A stretch of 43,351 nt of DNA from Parcubacteria group bacterium (GTDB taxonomy: Bacteria; Patescibacteriota; Microgenomatia; UBA1400; PJMF01): the NCBI GenBank assembly GCA_943350175.1, contig CALQZX010000008.1, forward strand, positions 1-43,351. Direction: 5' to 3'. Numbering within the stretch: position 1 is the first letter of the stretch; each line of letters starts with the position of its first letter. The notes below the pieces were generated by a model. It did no database searches. It was not told where the DNA came from and was given only the letters and a program-made list of their open reading frames with translations. The position numbers were made by a program, and so were the translations under genes. This document shows, piece after piece, positions 1 to 9,075 of this stretch.

Positions 1-331
1 GATCTCTGCTTGCTGGATTTTGATTCGCAATTGCCTCAACAATGTATTCATAAGCCTCTGTTAATTCTCTCGTCCTTAAAGAGTAGCTTTCTATATTAAC
101 TTCGCTGACCAGCTTGTTTCCCTTCTTCAAGTTCATTCTTGTCATTAAATTTTTTATTTTTGAAAACAGCGCCTCAATTGAGAGCATGTTTGTGCGATCC
201 AGCTTTTCACCAGCATCTATTCTCTTCAGGAGAGCATCCATTTGATTGCTTATGTCCAACAAAACGCTATCCATATCAGTGGCTAACTGAAGAGCTTCTG
301 CATCTACAACTGGAGGTCCTTCGAAAGGCAT
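1..331 (-). CDS. Unrecognised helical protein, N-terminal part (runs off the window)
   Basis: The reverse strand is open from an ATG at 331 to the window edge, giving the first 110 residues of a protein that starts MPFEGPPVVDAEAL. It is rich in charged and leucine residues with no hydrophobic segment, so it is probably soluble and largely alpha-helical, perhaps coiled coil. I recognise no family. The start is supported by a perfect TATAAT on the minus strand ending 7 nt before the ATG, the same spacing seen at many other genes here; an in-frame stop lies about 19 codons upstream. The gene is divergent from the secretion block. The overlapping plus-strand reading frame at 139-399 looks like a shadow. 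Confidence 0.6.
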   Translation of the reverse strand, partial: MPFEGPPVVDAEALQLATDMDSVLLDISNQMDALLKRIDAGEKLDRTNMLSIEALFSKIKNLMTRMNLKKGNKLVSEVNIESYSLRTRELTEAYEYIVEAIANQNPASRD

Positions 332-338
332 ATCAACA

Positions 339-344
339 ATTATA
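339..344 (-). promoter_or_regulatory. -10 box of the minus-strand gene at 331
   Basis: TATAAT on the minus strand, 7 nt before the ATG. A start site 6-8 nt downstream of a -10 box would fall on the start codon, so the mRNA would be leaderless. No convincing -35 was seen. Confidence 0.5.
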
Positions 345-487
345 TATTGAAAAGACCAAGCAATCAAACTTATGTATGATTCACTTCTCTATTACATAAA
401 AAGACATAGCACGCTTTCTCTTTCCATTACACACACATATTACTCATGCCAATTTCACCTCGCCTTCTCACCTCTCCCACAACAAGC

Positions 488-493
488 TATAAT
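488..493 (+). promoter_or_regulatory. -10 box of the T4SS block
   Basis: Perfect TATAAT, 8 nt before the ATG at 502, with no Shine-Dalgarno between. The spacing predicts a leaderless transcript that opens the secretion operon. Confidence 0.55.
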
Positions 494-501
494 CAAAGCA
501 G

Positions 502-3500
502 ATGTCAGACTCTTCAGGCGCAAATGAAAAAAACACCGAACAAGAAAACGGCCTTAAGCTTTCTGATCGCATTGGTCTAAAAAGCATTGCCAATATTGAA
601 AGTCTCCCGCTTAAGACCATCAATGAGGTTCTCAGTGATGCTAAATATTGGATCGAAAATTTCTACAATGTTTCTGCCGGAGACAAGAAAGTTACTTGCA
701 AAATTACCGTCAAAAAACCAGAAACTGGTCATTTTAGTGATAGCATTTTTGATTTAAGCAGAGCAGAAGATTTAATGGGAACATCGCCAAAAATTAAAAA
801 CCCAGACGACCAACCCTACATTTTTCTCTCTGATTTACTCAATTTTGTTGAAGAAATCCGTACTTCAATCAAAAAAAACACCAACTTAAAAAAACCCGGT
901 CCTAGTAAAACAAATTTTGGTAATAAGCTTGATCAACTAGGCAGTGTTTTTGAATGGATAGGCGTCCATTTAGTTAATAAAAAAATTAGTTTGGATGATT
1001 TAAAGCGTATTGAAAATCCGCTAATGACCAGCCGCATTATTGGACTAATTGACGAAATTAGCGAAATTCTACAGCCAGTCATCGGCCCCTTAGATATAGA
1101 AAAATCTAAAATTGATGATGAAAAGCCAGAAGAAGCCACTGTTAATGGTGGCAGTGGCCTCCCTCTTGGCGGCGGCTCTTCCCAGTCCACCGAGCCAGAC
1201 CAAGGTGGCGGTGAAGAACCAAACGCTGATCCGGATAGAACCGATCCTGACCGCAAAAGGCCAGATCAACCTCCAGACCAACCGCAACCTGGCACGCCCT
1301 TCAAAATCTCCGAGCTCGACTCAGAATCCAAACTTTATCTTCAGTCGCTCTCCATCATCACCATCAATCAAGCCTTGGGCCGCTATTTCAATGACGCTTC
1401 TCTAGCAGAGATGGGTTTTAAGCCTGGTACTAGAGTCACTTTTGATCAACTGCCTTTAGATGTCCGTCAACAACTAATGGATCGTGCTTTCCTACAAGTT
1501 GAAACTGCGCTCATGACTGGCGATTTCAATCTTCAAGACCTGATCAAAGGCACTTCTAGCCGTATTAGTTTCACCAATCAAACCGCTCTCAGCTTGCTAA
1601 TTGATATCCGCGGCATGACATTGCTCAATCAGGCGGTTGCATCGGTTGTCAATAAAGATAAAAACGACGACGCTTTTAAAGAAAAACTAAGTGAAAACCA
1701 AAAACAAGAGCTCAAGGAAGAGCAGCTTAGTGGGCGGGTTAAAAACGAAAAAAAGGTTGGAAACGAAAAGAATATCACTACCACTAGTGAGGCTGAGGCC
1801 AAAATCGCCAGCCTACAAACTGATTCTGCCTTCATTGAGCGCATTGGGGAACAACTTGATATTGTTAGCAACCAAGGACAACTTGATGAAAAACTGCGAG
1901 AACAGTTTGGAGAAATCTTTAATGAAAAAAGTAAACTCCCCTCTGAAATTACAAAACGATTGATTTTTAATCTCAGCTCCCTAGTCGATGTTTATATCCA
2001 ACAAGGCTTGCCACCAGAATATTTGATAAATGATCCAAATAATTTTGACGCGCAAAAGCTCAAAAACTTTTTTGGCACAGATCTTACTCCACAACAACTC
2101 GAGGATAATAAGATCGCGCTTGCCAATATCATCGTCTTCTACTGGAAACGAAAGCGTATTCTTTGGGCCAGAGAATTTCGCCAAGAATTTGCGCAGGAAA
2201 AGTACACTCCAGAAGAAGCCATCGCTCTGGCTGCAAAACACGGCTTGCTTCCAACCAAGCAACAACTAGACCTACGTCAACTCAATACTGTTTTCAGGAG
2301 TGAAACTGTCGCAGAAGCATTAGCCAACCCCAATTCAGACACTGTTAAAAATAATAAGAATCTCAGTGCTTTTGTTGCGCAGCAACAAGATCTCATCGGC
2401 AAACAACTGACAGCTGAACTAGAAAAGCTAGGAGCAGCAGAACAACAAGCCACGCTTAAAGTCTACTTTGAGTTCTACATGCCTGGAGCAACTGTCTATA
2501 CCACTCAAATGTTTGTTGAACAAATCGTTCCCCAAATCAGCCCAATGGATTACTACATACTTATGGCCAACACTCATTCTGAGGCCGGAACTTTCAACCG
2601 TGATCAAAAAAGTGGCATGATGCAGCAAGCCTTTGCCATGATGGGTGGCGCTGGCGGCGGAGGTGGTGATGGAGACAACTTAATCAAAAATGACCTAACT
2701 CGCAAAGGCCTCGAATGGGGCATTCGCGCTGCAGCTGGGGCAGCAAGTGCCGGCGCCTCTGAGGCGGCTTTCCAGGCATTGGACAAAGCAGAAGCGTTAG
2801 ATCAAACTGGCTTTGTTAAGTGGTTTAAAGAACAAATTTTAAACAAAATTCTCGACTGGATTCAAAAGTATTGGCCAATTCTTTTGGCTACCGCGGCTTT
2901 TGCCATCTTTGGTCCTCTTCTCGGAGCCCTTGCTGCAGCTTTTGCTGGCTATAAAACATTGCAAAGCATTCTAGGAGTTGGCGCCAAAGAACAAGTTCTC
3001 GGCGGAATTGAAGCAGCCAATCAAGCCGGTCAAGCTGCTGCTGCTCAAAATGCCATCAATCAAAACATTGCCACTCAACAAACTCTTGCTTCTCAACAAG
3101 CTGCCGCTGCCGCCAATCAAGCTGCTGTTCAAAATGCTTCAGCCGTTACTCATGGTATCGGTACCACCGCCATGACTACAGCTGGCCAAGCCATTATCGC
3201 AACGGTTGCCGCCACCACTGCTTTTACATTTTTCTATCAAACCAGCTTAAATTCTGCTTTTCTGGTCGATTTTCCAAAAAATGAAACTGAACTCAACGGC
3301 AACACCAGCACAGATAAAAAATCCAAATATGCAGAAATGACCAAAACTGCCGTCATCAAAACCGGCTGTGCTGCTCCAGAAAACAACGGAGCCAAATGTG
3401 TCCAGCCATCTTTTCCCCTTTCTATCGAATACACCGTTGTCATCAAACCAAAAGAAGACTTTTCCATTCAAATCACCAACATCGAAGACACCATTAAATT

Positions 3501-4461
3501 TAAACAGAGTAAAAAAGGCTGGGAAAAAGCCGGTCAAGCTCCTCCAGCTATTCCTAGTGAAAAATTTTTAGATTTTATTTATTTCCAAGATCTAATTAAA
3601 GAACAGGTCGGCTTAAGTGATACTCCGCTAAACACCGTCAGCGCCGTTCCCAGTTCAGCTGTTCCGTCAGAAATGCCTACAGAAACACCAATAATAATAA
3701 CTGCTGCTCCCACAAACGAATATATTGTCATTCCTGCCGGCGGCAGCTTGACTTTTACTTACACCCTGGACGACCTCACTTCTGGCTATAATCACACCGC
3801 TATCAACAACACCATTGAAGCTAAATTCAACTACTCAAACTCATATTTATCTGGATCAGACAGCGTAATTACCGGAGCCAGAGTTTGTTTGGGCGAATGC
3901 GGTGGCGATGCTGGCTGCTGGCCTACTACAGGAAAATTATGGCAATTGCCATTTGGAGAAGGTAGCAGCAATGGTGACACAACACATCGTCCTCCCAATG
4001 CCGGAGGTTGGGGAGATAGCTACGATATAGGATGCAGTAGTTGTTCTGGAGGAGGAGCTTATGGGCCAACTGTTTATGCAAACTTTGATGGAAACATGTG
4101 CTTCAAAGGATGCGACAACAATCAGTACGGCTGTAGATACATATTAACGTTTGAGCGTGAAGGACAAACTTTCTATGAAGATTTCGCTCACTTTCAAGAA
4201 CCAAATTCACAGCTCAACGTTCCTGGGACATGTAAAGAAGTTGAGGCTGGATGGCCAATAGGACCAATGAGCAACAGAGGAATAGGCGACGTTCATTTAC
4301 ACTTTGGCGCAGTAATTGACGCTGGAGGTGGATGGTGGGGATCAAATCCAGGACTATCGCTAGTACAACAGTGGGTTCCAGAATCAAATAATCCTAAAAC
4401 TGGTGCTGGAAGCATTCCTCCAAAACTTTACGACAATGTTACTAGTTGTTATGGGCCCTAA
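502..4461 (+). CDS. VirB6-like T4SS membrane protein with C-terminal LytM/M23-like domain
   Basis: A protein of 1319 residues, first gene of the secretion block. Residues 1-270 are hydrophilic and end in a Gly/Pro/Asp-rich linker (about 217-268). A long helical region follows, then hydrophobic segments at about 784-828 and 897-913 separated by an Ala/Gln-rich stretch. A Ser/Thr/Pro-rich beta region leads to a Cys-rich C-terminal domain (from about 1140). That domain resembles M23 peptidases: GPTVYANFDG, then FAHF, then GDVHLHFG with the HxH pair near 1265. The first M23 zinc motif (HxGxD) reads GDSYD, so one ligand is missing or supplied elsewhere, perhaps by His1162. Likely role: inner-membrane channel with a wall-opening domain in place of a VirB1-type enzyme. 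The VirB6 assignment rests on context and topology; catalytic activity is uncertain. Confidence 0.6.
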   Translation: MSDSSGANEKNTEQENGLKLSDRIGLKSIANIESLPLKTINEVLSDAKYWIENFYNVSAGDKKVTCKITVKKPETGHFSDSIFDLSRAEDLMGTSPKIKNPDDQPYIFLSDLLNFVEEIRTSIKKNTNLKKPGPSKTNFGNKLDQLGSVFEWIGVHLVNKKISLDDLKRIENPLMTSRIIGLIDEISEILQPVIGPLDIEKSKIDDEKPEEATVNGGSGLPLGGGSSQSTEPDQGGGEEPNADPDRTDPDRKRPDQPPDQPQPGTPFKISELDSESKLYLQSLSIITINQALGRYFNDASLAEMGFKPGTRVTFDQLPLDVRQQLMDRAFLQVETALMTGDFNLQDLIKGTSSRISFTNQTALSLLIDIRGMTLLNQAVASVVNKDKNDDAFKEKLSENQKQELKEEQLSGRVKNEKKVGNEKNITTTSEAEAKIASLQTDSAFIERIGEQLDIVSNQGQLDEKLREQFGEIFNEKSKLPSEITKRLIFNLSSLVDVYIQQGLPPEYLINDPNNFDAQKLKNFFGTDLTPQQLEDNKIALANIIVFYWKRKRILWAREFRQEFAQEKYTPEEAIALAAKHGLLPTKQQLDLRQLNTVFRSETVAEALANPNSDTVKNNKNLSAFVAQQQDLIGKQLTAELEKLGAAEQQATLKVYFEFYMPGATVYTTQMFVEQIVPQISPMDYYILMANTHSEAGTFNRDQKSGMMQQAFAMMGGAGGGGGDGDNLIKNDLTRKGLEWGIRAAAGAASAGASEAAFQALDKAEALDQTGFVKWFKEQILNKILDWIQKYWPILLATAAFAIFGPLLGALAAAFAGYKTLQSILGVGAKEQVLGGIEAANQAGQAAAAQNAINQNIATQQTLASQQAAAAANQAAVQNASAVTHGIGTTAMTTAGQAIIATVAATTAFTFFYQTSLNSAFLVDFPKNETELNGNTSTDKKSKYAEMTKTAVIKTGCAAPENNGAKCVQPSFPLSIEYTVVIKPKEDFSIQITNIEDTIKFKQSKKGWEKAGQAPPAIPSEKFLDFIYFQDLIKEQVGLSDTPLNTVSAVPSSAVPSEMPTETPIIITAAPTNEYIVIPAGGSLTFTYTLDDLTSGYNHTAINNTIEAKFNYSNSYLSGSDSVITGARVCLGECGGDAGCWPTTGKLWQLPFGEGSSNGDTTHRPPNAGGWGDSYDIGCSSCSGGGAYGPTVYANFDGNMCFKGCDNNQYGCRYILTFEREGQTFYEDFAHFQEPNSQLNVPGTCKEVEAGWPIGPMSNRGIGDVHLHFGAVIDAGGGWWGSNPGLSLVQQWVPESNNPKTGAGSIPPKLYDNVTSCYGP

Positions 4462-4467
4462 TTTAAT

Positions 4468-5466
4468 ATGATAAAACAAAAAAATGAAACAAATAAAAGA
4501 ATAAGTTTTACCGCGCTAGTGACAATCAGCGTCTTAGTCATTCTTTCAATTTCTGCTTTTTTAAAAGTCATTACGCCACAAAAAGAAAAGGTTGTTGCCA
4601 ACGACTTCGCTTTAAAAAACTACGATCAAACGAAGAGCTTTTTTAAGAAAATATCATTCTCCGGCAACGCAATTATCGTTCCAGAAACTTTTAACCTATA
4701 CAAGTCGCAGAACAGCTCTGGATTATCCGATGCTCTCGCCGATCGAATAATTAAGGGATATGATCTTTTACCTGATGAAAAGATTCCTAATTACTGGGTG
4801 GGGACAAACAATTCGCTTATAAAAAATAATTATGATCAAAATTATGTTTTTAATAGTGCGACCAGCAAAGAAGATAGCAAAGAGTATTCGTCGATCATTG
4901 CTGAAGAGGCCATTTCAATTTGTCTTAATTTCTATAAAAAATATAACCTAGTTGTCCCACTAATTCCGCAAAGGGAGAATATTATTTATTTAAACACTAG
5001 TTTTGAACAAAATATTGTGGAGCCAAAATTGGCTACTTTTTTGCAAATTCCACTGACTTATGAGCTTGATGGTTATAAGGTTTTTCTTGAGAATAAAAAT
5101 GATTTTCCATTTTTTTGTCGTGTTAATAATTTTTACGAACTAGAAAGAATAACTTTTCGAGATTTTTTTGAGAAATTCGACCTCATCAAACAATTGCCTT
5201 CTATTACCGTCGATCAGGCCGTCTCTAATATTAAAAGCGGCACCAGCTCCATTATTAGCGCTGAAAGCAAGATTGTTAGTAGCATCGACCTCAACTGGAT
5301 CAACGAAGCAGATCTTTACTCAGTCGAAATTGACTATCGCTACGACGATGTTTTGAAAATTGTTTATCCTTTCTACAAATTTAGGGCCAAACTGACCAAT
5401 TCTGCCGGCATTAACATTCAGGCTACAATTATTACACCAGCAATCGCTACTGCTACTGAGCAATAA
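4468..5466 (+). CDS. Membrane-anchored protein of the T4SS block, function unknown
   Basis: 332 residues, starting 6 nt after the VirB6-like gene and therefore probably co-transcribed. A charged N-terminus is followed by one hydrophobic segment (about residues 14-33, ISFTALVTISVLVILSISAF), then about 295 hydrophilic residues, which suggests an N-in protein with a large domain outside the membrane. Such topology is seen in VirB8-type assembly proteins, but I see no sequence motif that supports this and do not assign it. Its stop codon lies against the repeat array in front of the next gene. Confidence 0.55.
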   Translation: MIKQKNETNKRISFTALVTISVLVILSISAFLKVITPQKEKVVANDFALKNYDQTKSFFKKISFSGNAIIVPETFNLYKSQNSSGLSDALADRIIKGYDLLPDEKIPNYWVGTNNSLIKNNYDQNYVFNSATSKEDSKEYSSIIAEEAISICLNFYKKYNLVVPLIPQRENIIYLNTSFEQNIVEPKLATFLQIPLTYELDGYKVFLENKNDFPFFCRVNNFYELERITFRDFFEKFDLIKQLPSITVDQAVSNIKSGTSSIISAESKIVSSIDLNWINEADLYSVEIDYRYDDVLKIVYPFYKFRAKLTNSAGINIQATIITPAIATATEQ

Positions 5467-5516
5467 TACTTTTTGTAAAATACCACTTTACAAAAAGTAA
5501 TACTATTTGTAAAATA
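5464..5516 (+). promoter_or_regulatory. Repeat-built operator/promoter of the AAA ATPase gene
   Basis: TAATACTTTTTGTAAAATA (5464-5482) recurs with one change at 5498-5516. Between them an inverted copy gives a perfect 13-bp inverted repeat: TACTTTTTGTAAA at 5467-5479 against 5487-5499, with a 7-nt loop. The second direct copy contains TAAAAT (5510-5515), 9 nt before the ATG at 5525, so the repeats overlap the predicted -10. This arrangement suits binding by a repressor dimer, possibly autoregulation. The hairpin lacks GC and is a poor terminator. Confidence 0.55.
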
Positions 5517-5524
5517 TTAAATAC

Positions 5525-6703
5525 ATGAATTATTATAGAAAAATTTATTCAGAACTTTTAGAGCACGCTAAAAAGCCAGCCAATACTGTTCTGACCGGCA
5601 TGCGCCGCACTGGCAAAACTACCTTGGTCAAACAGCTTCTTGATAATTTACCAAACAAAAATTCATTGTTTTTGGATTTGGAAAGAATTGATAATAGAGA
5701 ACTCTTTTTACAAAAAAACTACGATAGTATTCTAAATTCTTTGGAAGAAAGAGGCTTGTCTAAAATAACTCCAATGCTGGTGGCTCTAGACGAGATTCAG
5801 AACGTCAAACAACTCCCTAGCGTGATTAAATATCTAAGCGATCATTATGAAATAAAATTTATTCTCACAGGATCTAGCTCTTTTTATTTAAAAAATTTAT
5901 TTACAGAATCACTAGCAGGAAGAAAAAAGATTTTTGAACTACATCCTCTAGATTTTGGAGAGTATTTAATTTTTAAAGGTTTGAAGGTTGGTCAAGGCGA
6001 ATGGCAAAATAAAACAATTGAAATAAGTGAATACAATCGACTCACTGGTTATTATGAAGATTTCATTAAATACGGTGGTTTTCCTCAAGTAGTTTTGGCT
6101 GAATCGGAATTAGATAAAAAAGATTTTTTATCAGATATTTTATCTTCTTACGTCAATATTGACATAAAAACTTTGGCAGACTTTACCAGCGATCGTAATA
6201 TTTTTAGTTTAATCAAATTGCTAGCTAGTAGAGCGGGCAGTCGCCTAGATGTGAGCAAGTTGTCAAAATTACTCGGCTTATCCAGACCAACGATAAATAA
6301 CTATTTAGATTTTTTAGAAAAAACATACTTAATCAAAACTGTTGCTGTTTATACTCACAATACAGATCGAGAAATTGTCAAAGCTAGAAAAGTATATTTT
6401 GGAGATACTGGCCTAATGAATAGTTTGGCAGAAACCTCATCTGGGGCTCAATTTGAAAACACCTTATTTAATCAGTTGTCTAGACAAGGAGACATTCAGT
6501 ATTATGCGCTAAAGAATGGCTTGGAAATTGACTTTATTTTTGATCAAGAAATTGCCATTGAAGCCAAGGAAACGCCGATTAGCACAGATCTTCGTCAATT
6601 AACTACTTTGGCAAAAATGGCCAAAGTGCAAGAAACAACCCTGATTGGAAGACATTTTAATCACAACTTTACTCAATATATTTGGGGCGGCAGCATCACT
6701 TAA
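5525..6703 (+). CDS. AAA-family ATPase with DUF4143 domain
   Basis: 392 residues. The N-terminal AAA_14 ATPase has Walker A GMRRTGKTTL (residues 25-34), Walker B MLVALDEIQN (about 84-93) and a sensor-like FILTGSSS. The middle carries the typical ELHPLDFGEYL, and the C-terminal DUF4143 part has a helix-turn-helix-like segment (LSKLLGLSRPTINNYLDFLEKTYLI) and a nuclease-like end (GLEIDFIFDQEIAIEAKE). Members of this family are common in bacteria and archaea, often in variable regions, and their role is not settled. It interrupts a secretion operon and has its own repeat-built promoter, so it may be a later insertion with separate control. Confidence 0.85.
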   Translation: MNYYRKIYSELLEHAKKPANTVLTGMRRTGKTTLVKQLLDNLPNKNSLFLDLERIDNRELFLQKNYDSILNSLEERGLSKITPMLVALDEIQNVKQLPSVIKYLSDHYEIKFILTGSSSFYLKNLFTESLAGRKKIFELHPLDFGEYLIFKGLKVGQGEWQNKTIEISEYNRLTGYYEDFIKYGGFPQVVLAESELDKKDFLSDILSSYVNIDIKTLADFTSDRNIFSLIKLLASRAGSRLDVSKLSKLLGLSRPTINNYLDFLEKTYLIKTVAVYTHNTDREIVKARKVYFGDTGLMNSLAETSSGAQFENTLFNQLSRQGDIQYYALKNGLEIDFIFDQEIAIEAKETPISTDLRQLTTLAKMAKVQETTLIGRHFNHNFTQYIWGGSIT

Positions 6704-6755
6704 AACCTGCTAAACTCAATTGTGGAGCAAGAATTTCTGGTTTCTTGCAAGAAAA

Positions 6756-7610
6756 ATGAAACAACATCCAATTCCACAAGACATCACCAACTACAAATTT
6801 CATCTGATTGGTCAGATGACGCTCAAGCAATTTGGTTTTGTAGCACTTGCAACAATTATCGATTTTGCAATTTTTAAGACAAATCTCATTGGTGTCATCA
6901 AGTGGCCACTCATTTTCATAATCGCTGGTCTCGGCGCGGCAATTGCTTTTGTTCCAGTCGAGGAGAGACCACTCGATCATTGGATTAGCACTTTTTTCAA
7001 AAACATTTACAAACCAACTAAGTTTTTCTGGAAAAAGGCCAATAAAATTCCTGATTTTTTTAATTACAAAATCACTAGCACTCAAGCAGATTATTTTGCT
7101 CCAAACGTCAATCTAAATCCAGCAAAAAAACAAAGAATTTTTGAGTACCTCAAAAGTATTCCAACTGATGAAAAGCTAGACGCTTTTGATGTTGAGGAAA
7201 ACAACAAAATCAACAATATTTTAAGCGAATTTGATAATGTTCAAGTTGATCAAGAAGATGTCAGCATAGAAATAAAAAAACAAGAAAAACCAAATTTAAG
7301 AACCAGAGTTAGAAAACTCCAGGCTCCTAAGGCTTTTATTTCCAGCAGCGAGCATTTGCCAAATCAAATATTTGGCCTAATTTTAGACGAAAACGGTCAT
7401 GCTGCCGCACAAGCAATCATTGAAATAAAAAACAGCAGTGGTCAAAGTCTTCGCATTTTAAAAAGCGACGGCGATGGAAATTTCGCAATCAATAAATCCC
7501 TTCCAAACGGGATTTATCAAATATTAGCAGAAAGAGACAATCAAAAATATCCCACTTTGCAAATAGAATTAACCGGCGAAACTCTCAACCCCCTTGTAAT
7601 CAAGCCCTAA
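6756..7610 (+). CDS. PrgI-family (VirB3-like) T4SS protein with C-terminal Ig/CarboxypepD_reg-like domain
   Basis: 284 residues from the ATG at 6756. An upstream TTG at 6720 would add 12 residues, but the family normally begins near the motif PIPQDITNYKFHLIGQMTLKQF, which follows this ATG. Two transmembrane helices follow (about residues 28-46 and 51-66), then PVEERPLDHWISTFFKNIY, typical of PrgI/VirB3-like proteins that pair with VirB4. After a charged linker, about 80 C-terminal residues (IFGLILDENGHAAAQAIIEI, later DGDGNFAINKSLPNGIYQI) look like a carboxypeptidase regulatory-like beta sandwich. The gene precedes the VirB4 genes, as in Gram-positive and CPR systems. Confidence 0.8.
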   Translation: MKQHPIPQDITNYKFHLIGQMTLKQFGFVALATIIDFAIFKTNLIGVIKWPLIFIIAGLGAAIAFVPVEERPLDHWISTFFKNIYKPTKFFWKKANKIPDFFNYKITSTQADYFAPNVNLNPAKKQRIFEYLKSIPTDEKLDAFDVEENNKINNILSEFDNVQVDQEDVSIEIKKQEKPNLRTRVRKLQAPKAFISSSEHLPNQIFGLILDENGHAAAQAIIEIKNSSGQSLRILKSDGDGNFAINKSLPNGIYQILAERDNQKYPTLQIELTGETLNPLVIKP

Positions 7611-7634
7611 AATTTAGTAAACTATTGTTAGCTC

Positions 7635-9062
7635 ATGAGCGACAACGCAATCAGATCTACTACTCAAGAATTCCTTGATGTCTATGACATTGTTAATGAC
7701 ATGGTTTTGCTAAAGGATGGAACAGCAACCGTTATTCTACAAATAGGCACCATGAATTTTAGTCTACTGGCCGAACAAGAACAGGATGCCGTCATTTTTA
7801 CCTATGGCTCTTTGCTGAATTCTTTAAATTATCCAATTCAAATAAACATTCAATCACAAACCAAAGATGCTACTAAATATTTAAGATTGTTGGATGAACA
7901 AATCACCAAAGCTAGTTCTGATCGCAAAGCCACTCTGATAAAAAAATACCGAGATTTCGTTGCTGCTTTAATTAAAGAGAGAAACGTCTTGCAAAAACGT
8001 TTTTATATCTCTGTTCCTGCCAGTCCTGGAGAAATGGGGTTGATTTCTGCTTCTGGCGTACTACCTGGAAAAACAGTTTTTGACATAAGCACAGTAGACA
8101 AAAGCGTCCTGCTTGAAAAAGCCAACAACATATTGGAGCCGCGCAAGGATCATCTAACCTCTCAGTTCAATAGACTAGGTCTATATGTTCGTCAACTCAG
8201 CACACAAGAAATCATTCAAAATTTTTATATCAATTACAATCCTGAAGCAGTAGAAGGTCAGGAGATCAGCAGTAGCGAGAATTACACGACTCCCCTAGTT
8301 AGGGCGAGTTTTGGAGGAAAATATATGCAACTAAATAATCAATCAAATGACGCTTTTAAAGTTCCGACTGTGATTACTGCAACTGACGCCACCAGTATCA
8401 ATAATGCAAATCCTGCTCCGAGCCCTGCTCCAAGCTCCACACCAATTCCTACTCCAAGTCCTACCACACTTCCAGATCCAAACCCAATTGCCGAATATCC
8501 TAGTCCAGAAGAAATTCTCAGTGGCGAGACAATGCAAAACCCTGCTACTGATTTAAAAGTAGCGCCTGATTTCATTCAAGAAACAGAAATCACTCAGACA
8601 CAAGGGGAAGGCACTCGGGCAGTAGAAGATACTCAGGCAGTAGAAGTTTCTCAAACAGCAGAAGTTTTTCAGGCAGCTCTAGAGTTTACTCCACAAGTCA
8701 CTCTTAATACGTTACCGGATTCGACAATTATTCAACAGGTTCAAGAAGTTTCTCAGGTTTCCAGTTTAGATCCAGGACTTAATCAAGAAGTAAATCAAGA
8801 AGTAAACCCAGAAATAAGCCTCAGCCTGGACTCAAGCCTAATCAATAGCAGTCTTTCAGAACCAAAACTAGAACTTCCTCAAATTTTCGCTGACGAGAAC
8901 GTAAGTTCTCCCACCAATACTCCTCAACAACCAGACTCGGGCTTACAGCAAGACTCAAACCCACAACAGAACGTCAATGTGGAAAATAATTTTACTGAGG
9001 AAATAGTGCCACTGCAAAATAGTTTTGAAACACAGACTCAGAATCAAAATACGACAACATGA
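7635..9062 (+). CDS. TraC/VirB4 N-terminal-like T4SS protein with low-complexity tail
   Basis: 475 residues. Residues 1 to about 235 look like the N-terminal domain of TraC/VirB4 proteins (STTQEFLDVYDIVNDMVLLKDGTATVILQIG; LLAEQEQDAVIFTYGSLLNSL; KRFYISVPAS), without an ATPase domain. Residues from about 240 to the end are low complexity: a Pro/Ser/Thr linker with repeated PxPxP, then Gln/Glu/Val-rich imperfect repeats (TQAVEDTQAVEVSQTAEVFQ) and a Gln/Asn-rich end. It sits between the PrgI-like and VirB4 genes, so it is probably a partner of VirB4. The tail is unlike its neighbours and may vary fast between strains. Confidence 0.7.
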   Translation: MSDNAIRSTTQEFLDVYDIVNDMVLLKDGTATVILQIGTMNFSLLAEQEQDAVIFTYGSLLNSLNYPIQINIQSQTKDATKYLRLLDEQITKASSDRKATLIKKYRDFVAALIKERNVLQKRFYISVPASPGEMGLISASGVLPGKTVFDISTVDKSVLLEKANNILEPRKDHLTSQFNRLGLYVRQLSTQEIIQNFYINYNPEAVEGQEISSSENYTTPLVRASFGGKYMQLNNQSNDAFKVPTVITATDATSINNANPAPSPAPSSTPIPTPSPTTLPDPNPIAEYPSPEEILSGETMQNPATDLKVAPDFIQETEITQTQGEGTRAVEDTQAVEVSQTAEVFQAALEFTPQVTLNTLPDSTIIQQVQEVSQVSSLDPGLNQEVNQEVNPEISLSLDSSLINSSLSEPKLELPQIFADENVSSPTNTPQQPDSGLQQDSNPQQNVNVENNFTEEIVPLQNSFETQTQNQNTTT

Positions 9063-9075
9063 GAAGAACCATAAT

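Noticed and set aside
139..399. 86-codon plus-strand reading frame at the window start
   Set aside because: It lies opposite the minus-strand frame that is open to the window edge and has a well-placed TATAAT; the plus-strand product is Cys/His-rich without a pattern and has no start signals.
933..1287. Minus-strand frames inside the first large gene
   Set aside because: They are shadows of the Pro/Gly-rich coding sequence without start signals.
5467..5499. Inverted repeat after the membrane-anchored protein as an intrinsic terminator
   Set aside because: The stem is nearly all A/T with no GC core, and the same sequence recurs as a direct repeat over the next promoter, which fits an operator better.
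6720..6755. TTG start for the PrgI-like protein
   Set aside because: The family begins close to PIPQ, which follows the ATG at 6756; the extra 12 residues have no counterpart I know.
9025..9075. TTG start for VirB4 overlapping the previous gene
   Set aside because: The added residues are another frame of the low-complexity tail; the ATG at 9076 begins a typical N-terminus.
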